From Mesostigma viride (lineage: Eukaryota; Streptophyta; Mesostigmatophyceae; Mesostigmatales; Mesostigmataceae), in NCBI GenBank assembly GCA_009746045.1, contig RPFO01001021.1, positions 606,616-670,615 of the forward strand: DNA of 64,000 nt, given 5' to 3'. Shown one piece after another: positions 60,433-64,000 of this stretch (the stretch's first letter is position 1; every line of letters begins with the position of its first letter). The notes under the pieces are model-generated. The model was not told where the DNA came from, ran no database searches, and saw nothing but the letters and a program-made list of their open reading frames with translations. Both the position numbers and the translations under genes were made by a program.

Positions 60433-63400
60433 ATGGGTCGCCATCCTCCTGCTGCGAGGCAGGGAGGGGCTGTTGCGAGCCGTCGCATGATCCCCCCCAT
60501 GAGCATGAGCTGGACAGGCGGCCCGGCCGAGAGGGTCCAGCCAATGACCCCCCCCGCGCGTATTGGTGGCGCGTGCCAGCCTTGGTGTCGTGCAACTCGA
60601 GCACCTCGAACATGGCCTGTGCGCGCCGCAGCCTGGCCATGCTGTACGCCGCGTCGCCGCCCGAGAGGACGCTGTTCCATAGAGCAACCTCAAGCGAGAG
60701 CTTGAGCCGCCGTGCACGCAGGAGTGCAGCGAGGGCCAGGTGCTGCCGCACGCGCGTCTGGATGACCACGCACGCGCGCTTGGCAGCCCAGAGCTGTTTG
60801 CGGGCGCAGTAGCCCCGCCAAGCCGCCTGGATGTGCAACGCGGCGGCCCACTGGATGGTCCCCATGCGCCGGTGGAGGATGCGGCGGTAGAAGCGCTGGA
60901 TGCGCTCGACGTGGGCCACCAGGACTTTGAGTCTCCGCGCCCGCTGCCGCGCGCGCCACGTCCGCTGGATGCATATTGCTGCCTGCCGCCACGCCAGGAA
61001 GCGGCGGCGGTCGAGCCACCTACGGGAGACCGCTTGTACGGCGACCAGCATAATGTTGTACTTGCGGTCGACCATGAGCCGGCGCCAGATGGATTGGATG
61101 TAGGTGGCTGCCGCGTGCTGCCTCCGGAGCGCCGCGCGCGCCGCGTTGCCGCGTACGCGCCGCTGGATGGTCACTGCACACGTGCGGGCGACCGCGAGCA
61201 TCGTGCGCGTTCGGTACCCGCGGAACGCCCGCTGGATGGGCACCGCTGCCGTATGCATGTGCCTGTACGCGCGCACGGCACGAGCCGCGCGCCACCAGGC
61301 CTGGATGCGGGTCGCGGCCGCGCGCATGCGGAGGAACCGGCTGCGAGCGACTATGGCACGGCCGCACGCGCCGACCTTGTGGGCAGCGGCGCGGCGGCGC
61401 GCGGCCACCCGTAGGGCCAGGGACATGCGCAGCGCGGCCTGGGAGGCGATCACGGCGGACAGCAGTTCCCGGTGCCGCCGGCGCTCAAAGAAGGCGCGCG
61501 CGGTCGCGGTGATGCGGCACGCGGCGACGCGCGCGCGGGCGAGGCGGGCGCGCGCAGCGTGCGATCGCCAGCACTTTTGGATGACGATGGCGGCGGCGGT
61601 TTCGCGGATGAAGCGACGGCCCTGCGATGTCGCAGGCAGGGTGGTGAACAGGCGCAGGGGCATAGCGGGGGTACCAGCGCTTGGCATGGGTTGTTAGGCC
61701 TACGTGGGGGGAGGGCCTAAAGCCACAGGGGGGACAGTTTCGGGGGACAGGGAGGTGACATCACAGCATAGTGTGTTGTTGAGATTTTAAAAGTATTGGA
61801 ATGTTTTGAACAAAGAATGTTTGTTTTGAAAAGTTATGAACAAGGAATGACAAAAGCCACCAGCCCAGTTGATGCTGGCATTAGAATCCTCAGCCACATC
61901 TCGAGGCATTGGGGACAGCGATCATGGCGGCACATGAACCCTACATCAGGTGTATAGCTAACTATTATAAGTGCATATGTAACTATTATAAGTGCATATT
62001 TAACTAAGTATACTAAGTATACCTAATATCATACTAGTATCCAGTGGAGTGCCAAACTAGTATGACACCTGTTTGAGGGGGCGAAACCTGTGCCAAGGCG
62101 TTCTTTTACCGGATCCCATGCATGGTCAAACTAGTGTCTAGGGGAGTGCCCAACAAACCTATCCCATTACCTGGATCTGGTGCAGCCTCGCCCCAAACAG
62201 ATCTAATGCTATCACATCACCAGCATCAGGTGGCGCGACGAACCGGTCCTTTACCTGCACCAGGCAGCGCGTCAACCCATTCCTTCCCCAGCATCAGCTG
62301 GAGTGCCGATGGCCGAGCCATTCCTTTACCTGGATCAGGTGGAGCCCGAGGCGCTCGATCCGCTGGACCGCCCGCCGCTTCCGATCGATGTCACGCCGCA
62401 CCTTCCATCCCTGCCACATCGCTTGCAGCCTGCGTGTGGGTGCGTACACAGCAACCGGATGACGGCAGTGGGCAGGCGATAGCAGGCGATTTGCAGACCA
62501 TGGCAGATGATAGCAGATGATAGCAGGTGGGAGCAGATGATAGCAGATGATAGCAGACGAGAGCGGATGATAGCAGGTGGGAGCAGATGATAGCAGGTGG
62601 GAGCAGATGATAGCAGATGATAGCAGATGATAGCAGATGATAGCAGGCGGGAGCAGATGATAGCAGACGATAGCAGACGAGAGCGGATGATAGCAGATGA
62701 TAGCAGGCGAGAGCAGGCGGGAGCAAATGATAGCAGATGATAGCAGAGAACATTGCCCAACCGAGGACATTTGCAAGCATTAGTGGCAATAATGAGATGC
62801 ATGGCATGATGTGTGCACCGGCAGGTGGCAAGCTATTTAGCAAAACGAAATCAATTCAACAAAACGAACAAGGCAGTAACTGTGAGCACGGTGCAGCGTA
62901 CTACCAACTGCCCGGTCAGAGGCACCTCACTTGCAGGTAGAAAGCCCGCCCTCTTCCCTTAGCCGCTCACACCGAGAAGGAAACAAAGCCTTGTACCCTT
63001 GAGAGGTACTCTAAGGAGAATGGAAACAAAAAAGTATCAACCCCAAACAGCAGCTTGCTCGCTTGCCCGGGGCACAGCACCCTGGGTTTCTGTCTGCCTA
63101 GGGGCATCCACCCACCTGCACACGGCCCTGCGCACGACGGGGAAGCACAGCTTGCGCCGCGAGAGCCACCCGCGCCACCGGTTCTGCAGCACCAGCGCAG
63201 CCGTGCGGCACTTGTCCAGCCACTTGCGGCAGGCCGCCCCGCGCCAGGCGCTCTGGATACTGGTCGCCGCCACATGGCGCCGCGCCAGGTCCCGCCGCAC
63301 GCACACGCCCTTGAGCATGGCGCCCACCAGGTGGCAGCTGTGGCGCCAGGTGTCGAGCTGCCGGCGCGCGAGGTTCCCTCGGGTCACCGCCTGTAGCCGT

Positions 63401-63549
63401 GGGGCCCAGCTGGCGAGGGAGGCGCGATGACTGCGGCAGCGTATGCTGCGCCAGATCTTCTGGAAGAGGAGCGCGGCGCGGTGGGCGCGCGCCAGGTGGA
63501 GGCGGACCAGCTTGCCGCGGGCCACGCGCTGGATCTCGGTGGCCATGCG
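59237..63549 (-). CDS. multi-IQ-motif calmodulin-binding protein, 5' end outside window
   Basis: Exons read on the minus strand as 63549-63116, 62429-62330 and 61621-59237, with phases 2 and 0. All have GT-AG borders and together give 972 residues to the stop. The junctions keep IQ spacing: RRAVC joins RLQAMWQGWKVRRDIDRKRR, and LGLHLIQ joins GRRFIRETAAAIVIQKCWR. About twenty IQ motifs are visible, such as ATRIQAWWRAARAVRAYRH, VPIQRAFRGYRTR and LHIQAAWRGYCARKQL. They split into two clusters around a Ser/Ala-rich insert, and an acidic Gly/Glu/Ser tail follows. IQ motifs bind calmodulin or EF-hand light chains. The architecture recalls ASPM-like proteins or myosin necks, but no motor or CH domain is in the window. 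An alternative start at ATG 61687 would make the last exon a separate gene. Confidence 0.78.
60400..60435 (-). repeat. GCT/GAT trinucleotide tract within the IQ gene
   Basis: TGCTGCTGCTGCTGCTGCTG followed by ATGATGATGATGATGATG codes SSSSSSS and AAAAAAAA in the insert between the two IQ clusters. It is in frame and so probably translated. Confidence 0.7.
62466..62752. repeat. 10-bp minisatellite in IQ-gene intron
   Basis: Units of GATAGCAGAT, with GGGAGCAGAT and GAGAGCGGAT variants, fill much of the intron between 63115 and 62430. Minus-strand frames reading LLSSAIICYH are artefacts. Confidence 0.9.
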
Positions 63550-63682
63550 CTGTGGCGGCCCGAGGCAGCGGAAGAAGACAGTGAAAAAAAAAGTCGTTAA
63601 GGCACTTTGAAAACTAGTGTGTGACCGGCGGTAGCTCAAGGACAAGGGCGGCAGAAGCAGCGAGGCCGTGGCAGTCTTGCTA

Positions 63683-63912
63683 TGTGAAGTGGGGTGGAAT
63701 GAACCGGCATGCTGACAGTATGACTTCTCAAGGGAACCATGTGAAGTGGGGTGGAACGAACCGGCATGCTGACAGTATGACTTCTCAAGGCAACCATGTG
63801 AAGTGGGGTGGAACGAACCGGCATGCTGACAGTATGACTTCTCAAGGCAACCATGCGAAGTGGGGTGGAACGAACCGGCATGCTGACAGTATGACTTCTC
63901 AAGGCAACCACT
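63683..63912. repeat. 59-60-bp minisatellite, four copies
   Basis: Units run CCATGTGAAGTGGGGTGGAA, CGAACCGGCATGCTGACAGT and ATGACTTCTCAAGGCAA. They lie just upstream of the first visible IQ exon, presumably in its intron. The 63912-63037 frame that reads through them (GCLEKSYCQHAGSFHPTSH) enters the exon only because the intron happens to be open. Confidence 0.9.
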
Positions 63913-64000
63913 CAAGTCTCAATGGTGCTCGGATTCCCATGGTATGTTGCACCGATGGAACAGTATGGGGGCGATCAACTGTAAACCGTACCGATGGAAT

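Noticed and set aside
61622-61687. ATG 61687 as the start of a separate IQ protein
   Set aside because: The acceptor at 61622 joins the upstream IQ exon in phase and keeps the reading sense; the ATG lies in what would be intron. It is kept only as an alternative.

Overview
This window is nuclear DNA of a eukaryote. The genes have GT-AG introns whose phases fit exactly, there are no bacterial-style operons, and most of the sequence is transposable-element debris and tandem repeats. A green alga or other green-lineage organism is my best guess. It rests on a RAD7-like LRR protein with the C-terminal signature I associate with plant RAD7-like proteins, and on TGTAA (the chlorophyte-type polyadenylation signal) soon after two stop codons. 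This is inference; I could not search any database.

Host genes. (1) 1-7593 (+): most of a UBAC1/KPC2-like ubiquitin-pathway protein in seven exons. It has the end of a Ubl domain, two UBA domains each split by an intron, and a very acidic tail. (2) 12205-14160 (-): an intact single-exon 651-aa protein with a predicted right-handed beta-helix. (3) 33440-37954 (+): a four-exon RAD7-like LRR protein. (4) 59237-63549 (-): the 3' part of a large protein with about twenty IQ motifs. Its 3' end may continue into a Glu/Gly-coding 9-bp array at 58017-59200.

Mobile DNA. From 8 to 12.2 kb and again from 41.8 to 57.6 kb there are many non-LTR retrotransposon pieces. Several are elements that carry ORF1 but no reverse transcriptase, and two of these have recognisable target-site duplications. 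Most retroelement 3' ends share a short stem-loop with a CAAC loop, followed by a (TTAA)n, (TTAAT)n or similar tail; one family instead ends in (CATC)n. Between 14.9 and 33.2 kb lies a nest of DNA transposons: a 480-bp MITE inside the end of a 674-bp MITE; a 12.5-kb hAT-type unit with an exact 8-bp duplication; a 6.1-kb long-inverted-repeat, MULE-like unit inside it with an exact 9-bp duplication; and a 2.7-kb Tc1/mariner-type unit holding two retroelement insertions. A broken piggyBac-type transposase lies at 40.1-41.4 kb, with a possible N-terminal part at 45.2-45.7 kb.

Tandem repeats are very abundant, with units of 2 to about 60 bp. They create long open frames that are not genes. Several sit inside introns of the real genes, including a minisatellite that copies an exon end together with its 5' splice site.
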